Source: Hsuehochloa calcarea
Lineage: Eukaryota > Streptophyta > Magnoliopsida > Poales > Poaceae
Length of the DNA stretch: 64,000 nt
Reading direction: 5' to 3'
Assembly: GCA_036346395.1 (NCBI GenBank)
Contig: CM070594.1
Span: 30,909,385 to 30,973,384 of the forward strand
Made by a program: the position numbers and the translations under genes. A model generated the notes under the pieces. It ran no database searches. It was not told the DNA's origin and saw only the letters and a program-made list of their open reading frames with translations. Shown here one piece after another: positions 1 to 11,125 of this stretch (its first letter is position 1; each line of letters begins with the position of its first letter).

Positions 1-649
1 TCACTTTGTTCCTGAAGTGCATAGAGTTAGGCAAACCACAAGTGAATTTAAAAACTTTGCCATCATTTGGTGGAATAGGGTTTGCAGAAGGATTAGCGCC
101 TACTACGTGGGATGGTTTAAAGGTTGCTATGCGTAATGATTTGTCCCACCTTCTTTAAACGTGATTTGCGTAATAAATTGCAGCGCTTAAATCAAGGTAA
201 TAGATCCGTAGAAGAATATTATCAGGAGCTACAAATTAGCATGTTGCGTTGTGATATTATTGAGGATGAAGAAGCTGCAATAGCACGTTTTTATGGAGGA
301 TTAAGACGTGAGATTCAGGACATAGTGGATTACAAAGAATACGATAGTGTCCCTAGATTGTTCCAACTTGCATGTTTGGCAGAAAAAGAATTGCACGGAC
401 GACAACAGAGGCCAGGAAACAATTTTGGGAGCATGTCTACACCACGACCAGTGCCGGGGCAAGCCAAAACACCCCCCACTTTCAGCTACACGGTCTGCTG
501 CCCCCTCCGCGAGTAGGGTGCGTTCAGTGACACCTCCGACCACATCACATGCACCCGAGGTAAGCAAATCTACTAGTGTACAGGCTCCAGCCAAGAGTTC
601 TTCCTCGGTTGCTTCCACTGGTCGTACCACCGGGATTATTTGCCACCGT
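1..649 (+). pseudogene. gag: H element: Ty3/gypsy Gag (capsid), 5' part, cut in the zinc knuckle
   Basis: This is the C-terminal half of a Ty3/gypsy capsid. Seen: WDGLKVAMR, then RDLRNKLQRLNQGNRSVEEY and FYGGLRREIQDIVDYKEY, the conserved Retrotrans_gag pattern that packages element RNA into cytoplasmic particles. A Ser/Pro/Thr-rich linker follows, and the first half of a CCHC knuckle (CHRC) ends the segment. Frameshifts lie near 150 and 440-480, so no single frame spans it. The start is outside the window. Sequence stops matching H at 650, where T's LTR begins; the rest of the knuckle is found at 44493. The family is clear; the frameshifts may be biological or read errors. Confidence 0.85.
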
Positions 650-1754
650 TGTAATACCTCATTTATCCGGTTAGGTTGTATCGTTGTATTTGTCTGGGAA
701 TTTTATTCGAACACGAGATTTACAACTCTTCGGAAACGGTTCGGTAGAAAGAAAGTGGTCGGAGAGAGTAAAAGAAATTGTTTTCATCGGAAAATTCCAA
801 TCTTCGGGGTATTTGTTATTGCAGACAACTTTGGGCCGCAGTTCGCAACCTGTGGCCCATGAGGGGCCGCCGCCCATGTAGGGGCCGCCAAAGGTTAAAG
901 GGGGGCACCACTTCCCCAACCCTAGTGCCTCCTCCTCCTCCCCAAGCCGCCACCTTCTTCCCTATCCCCACACGGCACAGCACCTCCTCCTAGGCGCCCT
1001 CCTCCGTGGTGGCCGCCATTGGTGTTCCCTCGAGCTGCACCCCGATCCTCCACGCCTTCCCTTCGGTTCTTCCATCACGGGCTCCCGCGAGGTCGCTGTT
1101 TTGGGGCCGCCATTGAAGGAGAGGGAAGCCTTCAGAAGTTGATCCTCATCGTTCTTCGGTCTACAAGGGTAACGAGAGACCCCATCGCTGTTTGATTGCG
1201 TTAGAGTTGTCGATTCAATGATTTTGGTAGTACCGCTTAATCTCTGTCAGTAGATCGGTTCTGTACAGAATGTTGCAACTCGGTGTTGGATGTCTTAGAG
1301 GCAGAATTGGATGTCTTCGCCTTCTAGATATTTGTTCCTTATTTCATTAGCTTTCTTTTGGCACCTGGATCACGAATTTTCACCCAGTAGATTAAAAGTT
1401 ATGACTGTTTTACTACGTACTGGTCTGTCTGTCAGAAATGTTGGGTATAGTCGGTTGCACCTAGGTTTTGATCTAGTTAGAGTCAGAATCAGGTCGGCCA
1501 CCCAACTAGGTTTTTGAAGATAATTTCACCATATTTCCAGGCTGATAAAAATCACTTTATTTGGATCAGTGGTTTAAAAGTTAGAGCCTTTTCTTTAGGG
1601 CTGTTCTGAATTCTGGGCAGACTGCAGTTAAAGTTTTTCATTGGATGGTTAGACCTCTGTATTGGCCGAATTAGAGTTTACCATCAACTAGAGTTTTGTA
1701 GCCAGTTAAGTTAAGAAAATTTGAGCACTGGTTTCAGGTGTTTTGGACTTACGG
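650..1754 (+). repeat. T 5' LTR, segment 1 of 3
   Basis: It starts TGTAATACCTCATTTATCC and parallels the 3' LTR from 42273 to about 43412. It ends at ...GGACTTACGG, where copia A is inserted. Compared with the 3' LTR it has many short losses at GC runs (for example GGCCGCC where the 3' copy has GGCCGGCC). A 68-codon frame at 1311-1517 is shared with the other T and D LTRs. Confidence 0.92.
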
Positions 1755-1921
1755 TGAAGGACCGAAATGGCAACAGAGGGGGGGGGTGAATGGTGCTTTA
1801 AAATTCATACTCCCCTTCCATGTATTCAAAACCAGCCTACAAATATCTCTGAAGATCTAAAGAAGGTAAATGAAGCAAGATCAAATAACAAAAATAAGTT
1901 TCAGGCTGTTCTTCTGGAAAT

Positions 1922-1990
1922 CGGAAGTTCCGGGCAGTAGATTGCGGAAGTTCCGCTATGTAGTTCCGTTATGTATATGCTGAAGTTCCG
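1922..1990. repeat. A LTR palindrome cluster 1 (CGGAAGTTCCG)
   Basis: Perfect 11-mers lie at 1922-1932 and 1945-1955, with degenerate copies ending at 1968 and 1990. The partner LTR has 11290-11300, 11310-11320 and a one-mismatch copy at 11347-11357. It lies downstream of the TATA box in element orientation, so it is in the transcribed R/U5. Confidence 0.75.
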
Positions 1991-2588
1991 CTATGTACTT
2001 CCACGCACAAAATCTAAGCTTGATTATCCCGACCGAAGAACAGAGCTCTCGGGTTTTTGCCCAAAAATCCAAACTACTTAATCTTGAATGCTCTTCTCAG
2101 GTCAAGTTTTACAGGACATCATCCTAAACACCATCTTGACCTTATGGAGAAGAATCGCAATCAAAGATTCAATAATCGAACCAAAAACGGATTTCTTGAA
2201 GAAGGGGCAAGAAAGACCAAAACCAATGATAAGCAAGATTCTCGGATTCTTAGAGCATGAAACTTTGAGGAAGTAATAGCAATACCAAAACGATTCTAGA
2301 TATGAAGTTTCATGCTATTTCATAAAACGAAACAAAAGATATGCCAAAACCCTAGATATTCAACAAGAACAGAGAGGGAATAAAGAGAGGCATAAACATG
2401 TAATCAAAGACTCAGAGTTTCATTGATAGACATCAAACGTTTACAATTGGAAACACAGAGGAAGGATTACAAGAGATTTCACCATTCTCTCAAAACCACC
2501 AAACTCTCAAAAAGACAACACACACCCTTTTTAGAGCTAACCCTAATTTTCTATCAAAAGGTCTAACCCTAACTCCAGGGTTCTCCCC

Positions 2589-2597
2589 TATTTATAG
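2589..2597 (-). promoter_or_regulatory. TATA box of A 3' LTR
   Basis: On the minus strand this reads CTATAAATA followed by GGGG, close to the plant TATA consensus. It is also present in the other A LTR at 11956-11964. It places U3 to the right (about 790 bp) and R/U5 to the left. Confidence 0.7.
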
Positions 2598-2973
2598 CCT
2601 TGGCTAATGGGCCTCCAACCCATTAAGCCCGCTACACCCGAACGGAACCGCCTCCACTTTTGCCGCTTTGAAAAGACCCTTCGCCCTTGCGCACCTTCCG
2701 AAGCCTCCGTACACCTTGTTGTCCACGACTGCAACCGCTTCAAGATTCACGCCGCCTTCGACACATCCCGACCGTTCGACCTCAACGCCTCCTGCGCTTA
2801 GTCCGGTCCACGTGTCTCGCCACGACTCCATCTTGATGCCCCGCAACAACACAGCATAAAAACACATCACATAGCATTGCACAATATCATAGCATCAATA
2901 TTTGTATAAGACTCAAACTCATACAAAATCAAAATCACAATTTAACCTTCTCTCGCACATTACTCGACACAAT

Positions 2974-3276
2974 CGGAAGTTCCGACTTACCACAAATGAA
3001 GTTCCGATTTCGAACATCCGCGATTGTCGGAATATCGGAAGTTCCGCGCTCAACATCAAGCGGTACTTCGATATCCTAACAACCGACTTTCCAGATATTT
3101 AATTCCGATTTAAATACTCGAGAGAACACTCAATGTCGGATATCGGACACTCGCTACCCTTGTGCGGAAGTTCCGATTTCCTTCAACCGAGAGCAAAACC
3201 TGATAAATCGGAAGTTCCTATTTCAACACCGTAGTTCGATTAATCGGATGTTCCGCTCCATACACATGTAGTTCCG
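2974..3276. repeat. A LTR palindrome cluster 2 (U3)
   Basis: Copies of CGGAAGTTCCG or one-to-two-base variants lie at 2974, 2996, 3036, 3165, 3209, 3245 and 3266. The counterpart in the other LTR is clearer near 12583, 12604, 12621 and 12644 (spacings 21, 17, 23), with consensus CGGWWGTTCCG. The cluster is upstream of the LTR TATA box. Confidence 0.7.
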
Positions 3277-3389
3277 ATTTCCGACTCAAATTTAAATGTA
3301 CCCAAACCAAAACCTCAACTCTCAATCTAATCAACACACTTGTCAAATATTCATCACTCAGAGTGGAGGACCTCTCACATGGTCTCTCA

Positions 3390-5127
3390 ATCTCCCCTTG
3401 ATGAGTATATTGACAATTACCAAAAAAGCATAAGATGAGTTTGAGATTACAACAACCAAGGTCTAAACAGAGTAGTTAAGCTCAAGACCAATGTTGACAA
3501 AAGAGAAAGACTTGAGATGAGATGAAAGAGCAATTTTCGCACAAAACTCAAGGCTTTTCTTCGTAAGGCTTTTCTCACAAATATACTCCCCTTTGGCAAT
3601 AAAATCATCAATATGTAGAAAAGGGAGGAAAAGACTATATGATGTTCATTTTAAGCATTAGGAGCCATGTAGATTATCCAAAATGACTATTAGAGTATTA
3701 CACCAAGCCATAACACAGAAGAATGCTATCAAGATCATGACAATCGATGTATAGAAGAGCTAAGACAGAAGGTCCATAATCTGAGTAATGATCCAATTCT
3801 TTAGCACGTCAAATAAGTCAAGATTGAAGTCTAGCTAAAGATATCCAAAGATGATACAAGCCATGTCAAATAATCTAAGTTGAACCAAGAAGACTCATCT
3901 TGAGCTTTAGAGTGCTACCAATTGAAGAAGGACTCATTTTATCCGTAACTTGGTCTCTTTGATAATAAGCAATTTTAGCACATTTTTCTTTTTCTGAAGA
4001 CTTTTTATGGTTTTATCTCAGTAAAGCAAGCTCTGGACTAGGTGCCATCCACAACTGCCTCCTAAGCTTCAACCATTTTTTTTTATTTTAAAACATGTGC
4101 TAGATCTCAAGCCTTATGCGACCACTCCAAGCAATGACTTAAGGAGGTGATCTTAGGTCATCCAAGGCTCCCCGAGTTCATGCCTAGTGCAATGGCAAGC
4201 CGTCTCATGAGAAAGATTTGGTGAGATCAGCTTTTTCGCACAAAAGAGATCATTTTTGCTTTTGAAGTTTTAGACCAAAGGATTAGAGATAAGTCATGTT
4301 TCTTACCAAACCGAGCTAACTCAAAAGTTCAAAAGAGATTCAGACTCAACTCACCTACTTGACATGGCGAAAATCATAAAAGGATAGTTTCAACTGCACT
4401 AGTCTCAAGAGCTATCATGACAAGATTTTAATTCAAGTTTAGCATTTTAAACACCTTAGCATGGCAAAGACTAAACTACACATAAAAAGTCATGATAGAT
4501 CTAGCGCTTTAGCATAAATCATGGCAAGATGTAAAACAGTGAAAACATATCATAAGGGATAATAAACAAGGCTCCATTTGATTATCATGCAATGCTTGAT
4601 GAAATACACAAAATCCGATTCCCTTGAATGAGATGCATCTTTTAATTCAAAGTTGAGTTATGACACAATTAAGAATATGGAATAACCAAGAATAACTCCC
4701 CAACCAAAGGAACAAAAACGAGAATCGATAAGTAAACGAGAAAAGGCACCCTTTAGAGCATAGAAAAGATATAGAGAAAACTATCGCCGCATGATTCTTA
4801 TCTACCCCATATGATTCTAGGACTATTAGCCGATCTACACAAACACTAAGGAGCAAACATCGCCCCTGCCTACCCAAGGGTGGCCCGACCCTGCTAGAAC
4901 CTATAAGAAGTGAGTAAGCTCTACTTAGAGAAGGAAGAGACAGCTAATAAGCAGCATCCTAGAAGCACAAGACAAGAAGTGGCAGTCAAAGCAATGTGGC
5001 AAGAAAAACGCTCTAACCTATGCTGGAAGGACTTCGACCCGAAATATTAAAAGAAATGAAACCAGAAAGGAGTAAGCGTATAATATAATATTATATAATA
5101 TAATACAAGAGTAGCACAACGCTCCCC
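3390..5127 (-). other. A 3' spacer between RNase H and polypurine tract
   Basis: No convincing reading frame is present. The minus-strand polypurine tract AAGGGGAGAT abuts the LTR at 3390-3399. A segment at 4031-4074 (TGGACTAGGTGCCATCCACA...CTAAGCTTC) recurs twice in the equivalent spacer of B. SIRE/Maximus elements often carry an extra region here, sometimes env-like; no such protein is visible. Confidence 0.7.
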
Positions 5128-6560
5128 TCACAAAGAACCGTAAGGACAAACCACCCCAAGCTCTCCCCGCAGAGCTGAAAACCGAGAGCTGTCCAGAGGC
5201 TTAGTGAAGATATCAGCCAACTGGAGCTCACTCTCCACAAACTGGAGCACAATATCACCCTTCTCTACATGGTCTCTAAGAAAGTGATATCTGATATCAA
5301 TATGCTTGGTCCGAGAATGCTGCACTGGGTTCTTGGCAATGCAAATTGCAGACGTGTTATCACAAAAGAGTGGAACGCAATGATAGATAGCCCAAATCCT
5401 GCAGGTCGAGACCATCCAAAGCACTTGGCTACAAAGAATCGGTCGCAGAGAACGTGCTCGGCCTCGCAGCGGATCGCGCAACACCGGATTGCTTCCTCGA
5501 AGACCAGAGACGAGAGAAGTGCCAATGAATTGGCAAGTGCGGCGCTCTTCCTATCTATCCTACAACAAAGAAAGTCTCAGACGGAGAAGGCTCTAAGAGA
5601 TAGACAAGAAGAGGAAGAGTACCAGATGCCATAGTCAATGGTAGCTCAAGGTACCGAAGATGCGCTTCACCGCCGACGGTGAGATACGCGAGGAGAAGCT
5701 CAAACCGAGCACAAAGACACACACGTAAAAGTGTATGTCCGGTCTCGAGGCCGTGAGGTACAAGAGAGAGCCAATCATGCTCTCAAATCCTTTTGGTCAA
5801 CAGTTCGCCGCCTTCATCCGGATCCGAGCATTGAGATGCCATCGGAGTTGATATCGGCTTTCCATCATTCATGTCGAGCGCTCAGAGGTCTCGAGTGTAT
5901 TTGCCTTGATGAAGAAAGGTACCTCCCGAGTCTGCTTGATTTGGAAGCCAAGGAAGAAGCTCAACTCGCCCATCATGCTCATTTCAAACTCCGAGCTCAT
6001 GACATCGGAAAACGGGAAACGAGAGCATGCGAGGAGCCGCCAAAGATAATGTCATCCACATAGATCCGACGAGCGTAAGATCGCAAGAGACGGCGATGAA
6101 CAAGGTCTTGTCAATTTTACCCATCTCAAAACCATGGCTCAAAGAGATAGGACTTAAGCCTTTCATACCAAGCTCGGGAGCTCGCTTGAGTCCATACAAA
6201 GCTTTGGAAAGCCTCAGAGACATGGTTAGGGTATTTGGGGTTCTCGAAACTGTGAGGTCAGTCGACATAGACTTCTTCCTCAATAAGGCCATTGAGAAAG
6301 GCACTCTTGACATCCATTCGGAAAAGCTTGAAACCCTTAGAAGTCGCAAAGGCAAGGTGATTCTAATGGCTTCAAGTCTAGCTACAGGCAAAAGTCTCTT
6401 CAAATCTAGACCTCAACTTGAGAGTACCCCGAGCTACCACCTAGCCTTGTTTCAATGACTAACCCATCTTCACTTTGTTTGTTTTGAACACCCATTTGGT
6501 CCCAATGATATTGTGACCTTGAGGGGGCTCAACAAGGGACCGCACCTTGTTCCTTTCAAA
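5128..6560 (-). pseudogene. pol: A reverse transcriptase-RNase H (copia), frameshifted
   Basis: The C-terminal frame (5484-5128) carries DNTSAICIAKNPVQHSRTKH, HFLRDHVEKGDI and LADIFTKPL, the diagnostic end of copia RNase H. Upstream, 5984-6403 holds SKALYGLK and FEMGKIDKTLF; codons at 6062-6051 read YVDD, the RT catalytic motif, in a shifted frame. The enzyme would copy element RNA to DNA in cytoplasmic particles. At least three frameshifts separate recognisable blocks, so it is inactive as written. The homologue in B is at 17100-18540. Confidence 0.85.
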
Positions 6561-7840
6561 GTTTTCCAACTCCTCATGCATAGCGTTTGTCCAAGACTCG
6601 CGATAGAGCATGACAAACATCTTTAGGCTCAAATGAGGCGACGAAGGCGTAATGGAGACAGAAAAGAGATAAGCCGCTTTTGAACGTGTGACACGCTCAA
6701 GAGATCTCCAATTATCTCGCTCTCAAGGATGGTCCTTTGAATGTGTCTTGGAGGTCCAGGTGAGATGAAGAAGTGGCCTCTACCTCATGATCGATGAGAT
6801 AGGAACAGAGCCACTAGCTTCGTAAGAAGCGTAAGGTAAGGGCCGATCTCCTCGAGGTGCGGTGGAAGAAGGCACCTCAAGAGGAGGAGGAAGAGCCGGA
6901 TCGTAGACAAACTTCATCTCCATCTTCCTCTTCGCCCACAAAGATGGACTCAGATCGCTCTAAAGAACTCGAGATATCGTGCCTAGTCCCGGACCGCCTC
7001 ATCAAGGTCACCTCACTGTGTCTCTAACAATTTACTAGACTTGCAGCCTGCACTCTATAGGCACGAGAAGAAGTCGAGTAACCCGAAAAGATCCCATCAC
7101 AAGATCGTGACTCGAACTTATCTAGGTTCCTGCACTTGTAATAAAACACTTGCAACCAAACACACGAAAATGCGAGACGCTGGGTTTTCGCCATATCTCA
7201 ACTCATAAGAAGTGCGATGCAAGAGTGCCCAAGAAAACTCATAGAAACATGACAAGCAAAGGCAATTGCCTCACCCAAAACTTCCTAGGTGTAGAGTACT
7301 CATCAAGCATCGCCCCGCCATCTCGACTAAGGTACGGTTCTTCCTCTCCACAACGCCATTTTGTTGGGGACGATGGAGACGAGAACCGTGCTCTACACTG
7401 CCTCACCACAAAACTCTCAAAGTAGGAATTCTTGAACTCGGTGCCATTATCGCGTAATTGCTCGTAATGCACCCGGAGCTCAACAGAAAGCCTACTAAAA
7501 GACCACGAAAAGAGTAAACGCCTCATCCTTCGAGGCTAAGAAGAACACCCAAGAATACCTCGAGAAGTCATCGACCACGACAAGTACGTACTCACTTCCT
7601 CCCATCGATCGCACTCTAGCCGGTCCCATCGTGTCCATATGGAGCGCTTGACCTGTGCATCCGCTATAGTCATCAGAATCGAGGATGTGAAGCGGCAACC
7701 ATTTTGCCGTGCGGCAAGGAGCACAAACAAGATCCTTGACCATTTTGAGTTTCGCAAACCACGAATGAGATCGTGGCCGCTAACTCGGTCGATGATCAAA
7801 TCCTATATGACCAAGTCTCCTATGCCGTAAAGTCAAATCA
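6561..7840 (-). pseudogene. pol: A integrase (copia) with pre-integrase and C-terminal linker
   Basis: Read on the minus strand from about 7840 leftwards. Around 7500-7830 the fragments give HDLIRGL (GAG-pre-integrase), LVCAPCR (end of the HHCC finger), ALHMDTMGPARVRSMGG (first catalytic Asp) and VVVDDFSRYSWVFFLASKDE. The second Asp is in RDNGTEFKNSYFE near 7430, and the glutamate region (VERKNRTL-type) lies near 7330, split over frames. About 600 bp between integrase and RT are low-complexity linker with no named domain. The protein would insert element DNA into chromosomes. Multiple frameshifts; non-functional as read. Confidence 0.82.
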
Positions 7841-7959
7841 CGGATTCGTAGCAATTAAACAACGGAGAGGATCACCGTAAGATCCGTAAAAATCAGCACG
7901 AAAGATCCTCCCATATCGAGAAATCCCGCAAACTAGACTACCCAAGAATCAAGAATTTT

Positions 7960-8260
7960 GCAATTGTTTTTCTTAAAGCTCACCTCGAAACCGCCATCCA
8001 GAAGTCGAGAGACCAAAGCAGATTATACCGCAGCTTACTTACTAAGGAAACATCTTTTAAAATAAAAGAATCATTAATGCTCACAAGACCTTTAGCGATG
8101 ACGCGCCCAAATGAAGCATCTCCAAGGTGATTGTCTCATCACCGAGCGCGGCTAGGGAAGAAAACCAACGAGACTCACCAATATATGACGTGAACAACCG
8201 AGTCTACAATCCGCACCTTTCCTTCCCAAATGGGCGACCGAGTCAAACAGAGTAAAGTCT
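7960..8260 (-). pseudogene. pol: A aspartic protease remnant
   Basis: On the minus strand near 8215-8185 the text reads VDSVVHVIYW, aligning with the copia protease signature DSGCSRHMTG after small losses; B has the same motif better preserved. A following GDE-T-type stretch (about 8150-8120) matches the usual ITFGD segment. The protease would cut Gag-Pol. It lies between the Gag coiled-coil region and integrase, as expected. Confidence 0.6.
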
Positions 8261-8834
8261 CAAGATCGGGTGAATCAACAAAGTGATTTTGGCACCCAAT
8301 ACCGAGTAACACGGCGAATGATGAAGTAGTCAAGCAAGACCGACCTCTATCTACCCTACGCCTCGTCACTCAACAAGTCAAAGATCTCACTGTTGTCGGA
8401 TCCGATCGCTATGGAAGAGCGAGTCGAAGTGCCAAGAATATGTCGATCTCGCCATGGTAGCTATCTCGAAAGGAAAACGAGATCTACCCTCGTGACGCGG
8501 AGTTACGACCAAAGGGAGCATGAGGACGAAACTCGTAAAACTCGGAAAAACCAAGTCCTCGATGTCGCCCAAAATCATCGATGGAACAAACCTAGACCTC
8601 GTGTTGGTCTTAGGTGCACTCAAGATCCGGGCCGACCACGAATGTGCCTAAGAGACTCAACACGGTCTCTACGCGATCTTGGCGCGCTGAAGCAATGATC
8701 AACTAAATGTCCATCTTTCCGGCGTAAGGTGCAATGATACGTCGCTTCCGGGGTCAAGCCGCAGTGGAATCACCTTGTCGTCGAAATCCTTTGAACAAAA
8801 CCCGCCGACTTAAAATTGACTTTCTCACCCCGGC

Positions 8835-9880
8835 TTAGTTTTGATCACACCGTGCTATGGTTTTGAGCACGACAGTGGATGCTTCCTCATATCCTCCTCG
8901 GATATCATATCCTAGACCTCGATTAAATCTGCAAATTTTAGATTTGTCTAGAATGAGATTGAGCTTCTTCTTGCCTCCTACAAACCTCTCGAGAGTGTTC
9001 ATAAGATACCGACACTCCGAAAGAGAGAGGTGCAAGAAGAGCAGGGGAAGAAGGGACAGCAGAAGGTAAGGGAGCGTAAGAAGAACCAACAACAGAGGAA
9101 AGATTGGCTTGTGCACGCACAAACCGACTTTGGGGGACACCCCATCGCTAGCGATTGGTTCACGCATTAGGCGCCTCTACCAAACCCTTAGGCTTCTTCC
9201 CAAAGACACACAATACAAGCAGATGATTGTGTCTCTAGAAGGTCCTTAGTTAGCTTCACATATTTTTCATCCAATGCAACCAAATCACATTTTAGTTTAT
9301 TACAATGATTGCAAGGTGAGCTAACAGGATCCTTAGAAGCATACTGAGCCAATTTGTTACTGTGATCAATCATTTCTTGAAACTGCTTAGATACAGACTC
9401 TAATTCAGCAGTTAACTTAGGACAGTTTAAACACGAAACAATAGGCTCTAGTAGCGCAGCCTTGAAATTCAAGAATTTTGTGATCTCGCCTGCTTTAGGT
9501 TCATCTTGAGATTATTACAATTTTCACAAGTTTCAGGCAGATCAAGCAGCATGGTATAAAGACCTCTAAACGAATTGTCCTTAACCTCACATGAGGTGCA
9601 AGCAGTAGCCTCAACAATAGTGGATGAAGGAGGTGCTATCCTACTCATCTTTAATTCAGCAAGAAGGCTAATGTTCTCTACCTTAATCATGTCAAGTTCA
9701 GAGGACACACTATCATGTAAGGTCCTTAGTTTTTCCATATCATCAATCAAAGCACAGCATGTGTCACATTCATCACGGGAGGGAGCAGATGTAAGTAAAG
9801 TAAGCTCCCGTGATAGTCTAGCTACTTCCTTCTCCAACCCAAAGACACTTAGCCCTAGACTTAGCATGGAATCTACCTAG
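8835..9880 (-). pseudogene. gag: A Gag C-terminal coiled-coil region with six CxxC motifs
   Basis: Two consecutive frames cover it: 9867-9469 and 9472-9188. The first has CDTC (residues 34-37), CTSC (90-93) and CENC (114-117). The second has CLNC (14-17), CNHC (54-57) and CIVC (86-89). Between them are Leu/Glu/Lys-rich heptad-like stretches predicted by eye to be coiled coil. The next frame to the left (to 8835) has KKKLNLILDKSK and NRGLGYD, shared with B. It sits between the CCHC knuckle and protease. No function is established; paired cysteines suggest metal binding or disulfide-linked coils. A frameshift lies near 9470. Confidence 0.7.
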
Positions 9881-11073
9881 CTTAAGAAAAGCATCATTAA
9901 GTTGGTCATAAGTGGGACTAACCTCATCGGAGTCGGAGTACACCATTGCCGCCGCCGCCGCCTCGAGGGCCATGAAGCACATGCCGAGAAGTTGCCGTCG
10001 CCCTGGGATCATGATCGCCCTTCCCATCATCGTCACTCCACCCTCCACCTCGCCGGTGTCCGTGTCGCCGAGGGCGGTGAGGACGCGATGGAATGCCTTC
10101 TTAGCCTTCCCAAAGTTGCGGAACTTCTTCTTGCCTTGATCAGTCCGAGGGCTTCGTGTTGCGGTTCTTGTCGATGTAGTCGTTCTTGCTTGGACCGCCA
10201 TAGTCACCTTTGCCCTTCCCAAGCTTGGGACGGTTTGCTGGATGTGGTTGGGGCCACCACACTCAAACAAATCACAGACCTCCTCTTTACCATCCCTCCT
10301 CCTCTTGTAAGCATGGGAAAACTTCCGAGCTAGGAGGGCTAGTCGCTCATCCTCAAGTCGCTCTAATCGATCATCGCTATATCACAGAGAGCAACTAGGA
10401 GAACCCACGATCGACTCGTAAGAAGATCCGTATGGGATCGCTGACTAAAGCCATCGATCGTGACTTCGACCTTCGAGAGACAATGTCAATCTCGTGAGTC
10501 TTGAGACGCGAGTAAAGCGCATCAAGAGTCGTGGTCGAGAGGTCCGTGCTATCTTTGATGGTAGTCACTTTCATCTCCCAAACACGAAGATCAAGTGCGA
10601 AAGCATCCGTCGAGCGCTATCCGAGTCGGGGTATGTAAGACCGACCGCTCGGAGGTTGCTCAAGATCTTGTGAAAACGCCGAAAGCACTCGCCTAAAGAT
10701 TCACCAAAGAAGCATTTCAAATTTATCAGACTCACGCTTGAACCGGTCTTGTCGAACCGTCTTAATCGAGTGGTGCCTCATGGTATGCATCGAGGGTCAC
10801 CCGGATGTCGTAGCGTAAATCAAATGAGAAATACGATCAAACTCACTTCTGCTTAAACCCTGAATGATTATGTTCCTCGCCTTAGCATTTGCCTCAACAT
10901 CAGCCATGTTTCCAGCATTGATGTTCTCATCGGCAGAACAAAGAAATCTAACCTTCACCTTTCTCCAGATGGCATACCCCGAGCCTCGATGTAAGTTTCC
11001 ATTCGGCTCTTCCGAAGGGTAATCTGCACCATCAAAACCGGAGGCTTGGTGGAATACTTGTCCATTGCCATGG
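9881..11073 (-). pseudogene. gag: A Gag capsid and CCHC nucleocapsid
   Basis: The start is near 11073 (MAMDKY-type, just after the primer site), as in B. The frame 11078-10797 shows GFDGADYPSEEPNG, YAIWRKVKVRFL, MADVEANAKARNIIIQGL and FDRISHL, a UBN2/DUF4219-type copia Gag that forms particles. A CCHC knuckle is at about 10275-10225 (FECGGPNHIQQT; first Cys displaced by a lost base). GMCFMA, shared with B, follows near 9970. Several frameshifts occur. Confidence 0.78.
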
Positions 11074-11111
11074 CTCAACCGACCGGTTAAGATCTATCAA
11101 GAAGAGCTAAC

Positions 11112-11123
11112 CGCTCGATACCA
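11112..11123 (-). other. A primer binding site (iMet tRNA)
   Basis: On the minus strand TGGTATCGAGCGG lies 2 bp inside the 5' LTR. It differs slightly from the iMet complement TGGTATCAGAGC seen in B, C, D and T. Minus-strand DNA synthesis would start here. Confidence 0.85.
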
Positions 11124-11125
11124 AT

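Larger units (their letters stand above)
1755..3389 (-). repeat. A 3' LTR (1,635 bp)
   Basis: As read on the + strand it runs TGAAGGACCG...TCTCTCA, and it pairs with 11126-12770. A TATA box is on the minus strand at 2597-2589. Two clusters of the palindrome CGGAAGTTCCG flank it: 1922-1990 in the transcribed part and 2974-3276 upstream of the TATA box. The outer end (GGACCG..., then a G run and GTGAAT) resembles that of B, so the families are related. Confidence 0.92.

Noticed and set aside
1922..1990. Heat-shock elements (nGAAnnTTCn)
   Set aside because: The palindrome has GAA and TTC separated by one base, not two, and no alternating nGAAn units.
3390..5127. Envelope-like gene in the copia 3' spacer
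   Set aside because: No frame over 80 codons, no signal peptide or membrane anchor pattern; B's spacer is equally empty.
5731..6458. Plus-strand frames of 110 and 143 codons
   Set aside because: Antisense shadows of A's minus-strand RT, which shows YVDD, LYGLK and family blocks.
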